Shown here piece by piece: positions 14,275 through 14,946 of a stretch of 14,946 bases of DNA. The translations under genes and the position numbers were made by a program. Each line of letters begins with the position of its first letter. The first letter of the stretch is position 1. Where the stretch lies: the NCBI GenBank assembly GCA_016762975.1, contig JAESUV010000028.1, positions 1,754-16,699 of the forward strand. Direction: 5' to 3'. Under the pieces are notes generated by a model that was not told the DNA's origin, did not search any database, and saw only the letters and a list, made by a program, of their open reading frames with translations. This DNA is from Gammaproteobacteria bacterium. GTDB lineage: Bacteria; Pseudomonadota; Gammaproteobacteria; Pseudomonadales; Pseudohongiellaceae.

Positions 14275-14946
14275 CTAGCTTTTATCCATTTCGGCCTTGA
14301 TCAGATCGCCAATAGTACCAGGCGAAACATCAGCGACTTCGGTCTTGTGGTCTTTAATAGCGCTCTTCTCGGCATCGATCTCAATCGCCTTAACCGAGAG
14401 GCTAAGCATACGATTCTTGCGATCAACACTAACGATCTTAACTTCGATCTCCGCGCCTTCTGTCAAGACGGTACGCGCATCTTCCACTTTATCGCGGCTG
14501 ATTTCTGAGGACCGAAGCATTCCTTCGACACCCTCTTTCAGCGTGATAATCGCAGATTTCGCTTCTACTGATGTAATGGTTCCCTTCACTATGCTGCCTT
14601 TCTCAAATTCGCCAGCGTAGTTCATGAACGGATCATCTTCTAACTGCTTAACACCCAAGGAGATGCGCTCTCTTTCTGGATCAATAGACAGGATAACAGT
14701 CTCGATCTCGTCGCCTTTCTTGAATTCGCGCACAGCTTCTTCGCCAGGCTCATCCCAAGAGATATCTGAAAGATGCACTAGGCCATCGATGTTTCCGTCT
14801 AGGCCGATGAATATCCCAAAGTCAGTAATTGACTTGATGCTGCCGGATATCTTATCGCCCTTTTTGAAGTTCTCAGCAAATCCATCCCACGGGTTTTGGA
14901 AACATTGCTTAATACCGAGAGAGATTCGACGGCGTTCTTCGTCAAT
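14275..14946 (-). CDS. rpsA: 30S ribosomal protein S1, C-terminal part
   Basis: S1 brings mRNA to the 30S subunit through a chain of RNA-binding S1 domains. The frame is open to the window edge, giving the last 223 residues of about 560. It begins inside one S1 domain (IDEERRRISLGIKQ), has one full domain (GDKISGSIKSITDFGIFIGLDGNIDGLVHLSDISW to ISLGVKQL), and then the more divergent last domain (GSIVKGTITSVEAKSAIITLKEGVEGMLRSSEIS), which are repeats 4 to 6 of the usual six. The repeated E/D-R-x-R-ISLG-KQ ends are characteristic. The tail SPGTIGDLIKAEMDKS matches other S1 proteins. ihfB follows after 199 bases, a conserved pairing. Confidence 0.95.
   Translation of the reverse strand: MDEERRRISLGIKQCFQNPWDGFAENFKKGDKISGSIKSITDFGIFIGLDGNIDGLVHLSDISWDEPGEEAVREFKKGDEIETVILSIDPERERISLGVKQLEDDPFMNYAGEFEKGSIVKGTITSVEAKSAIITLKEGVEGMLRSSEISRDKVEDARTVLTEGAEIEVKIVSVDRKNRMLSLSVKAIEIDAEKSAIKDHKTEVADVSPGTIGDLIKAEMDKS

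Noticed and set aside
1..14946. CRISPR array, insertion sequence or prophage
   Set aside because: No regularly spaced repeats, transposase, integrase or phage gene is visible on either strand.

Overview
The window looks like a chromosomal core segment of a gammaproteobacterium of the broad Pseudomonas/Cellvibrio-like marine type. The evidence is gene order (rpsA-ihfB-lapA-lapB-pyrF-comEA-wbpL-wbpM on one side, uvrB and tRNA-thrS-infC-rpmI on the other), encoded tRNA CCA ends, moderate GC content and the presence of a PEP-CTERM protein. The genus cannot be fixed from the sequence alone. Almost all genes are on the minus strand. Only a tRNA-Asn and a secreted cyclophilin are on the plus strand.

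Read in minus-strand order from the right edge: the 3' part of rpsA (ribosomal protein S1), ihfB with its own terminator, lapA-lapB (control of LPS assembly), pyrF, a small ComEA-type helix-hairpin-helix protein, then wbpL and wbpM, which are the initiating glycosyl-phosphate transferase and the sugar-nucleotide dehydratase of O-antigen synthesis. A bidirectional terminator separates wbpM from the plus-strand cyclophilin. Two gene-poor stretches flank a PEP-CTERM surface protein. Next come tRNA-Asn (plus) and uvrB (minus), which diverge from one intergenic region. After uvrB there is a strong promoter driving tRNA-Val(GAC), followed with no visible terminator by thrS, infC and the start of rpmI, the familiar translation operon.

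The most interesting part is the thrS leader. Upstream of thrS lies a 45-bp perfect-length tandem duplication plus a degenerate third copy. On the transcribed strand each unit places GGU, a threonine anticodon, in the middle of a small hairpin loop, and the stem bases of the copies co-vary. This resembles, in a repeated form, the anticodon-mimic operator by which threonyl-tRNA synthetase represses its own mRNA in E. coli. A second candidate RNA switch lies between infC and rpmI, where four CCAAT/ATTGG arms can pair in two mutually exclusive ways, one of which masks the region next to the rpmI ribosome binding site. Other oddities are an O-antigen locus with only the wbpL-wbpM pair, and a PEP-CTERM protein with no sorting enzyme nearby.
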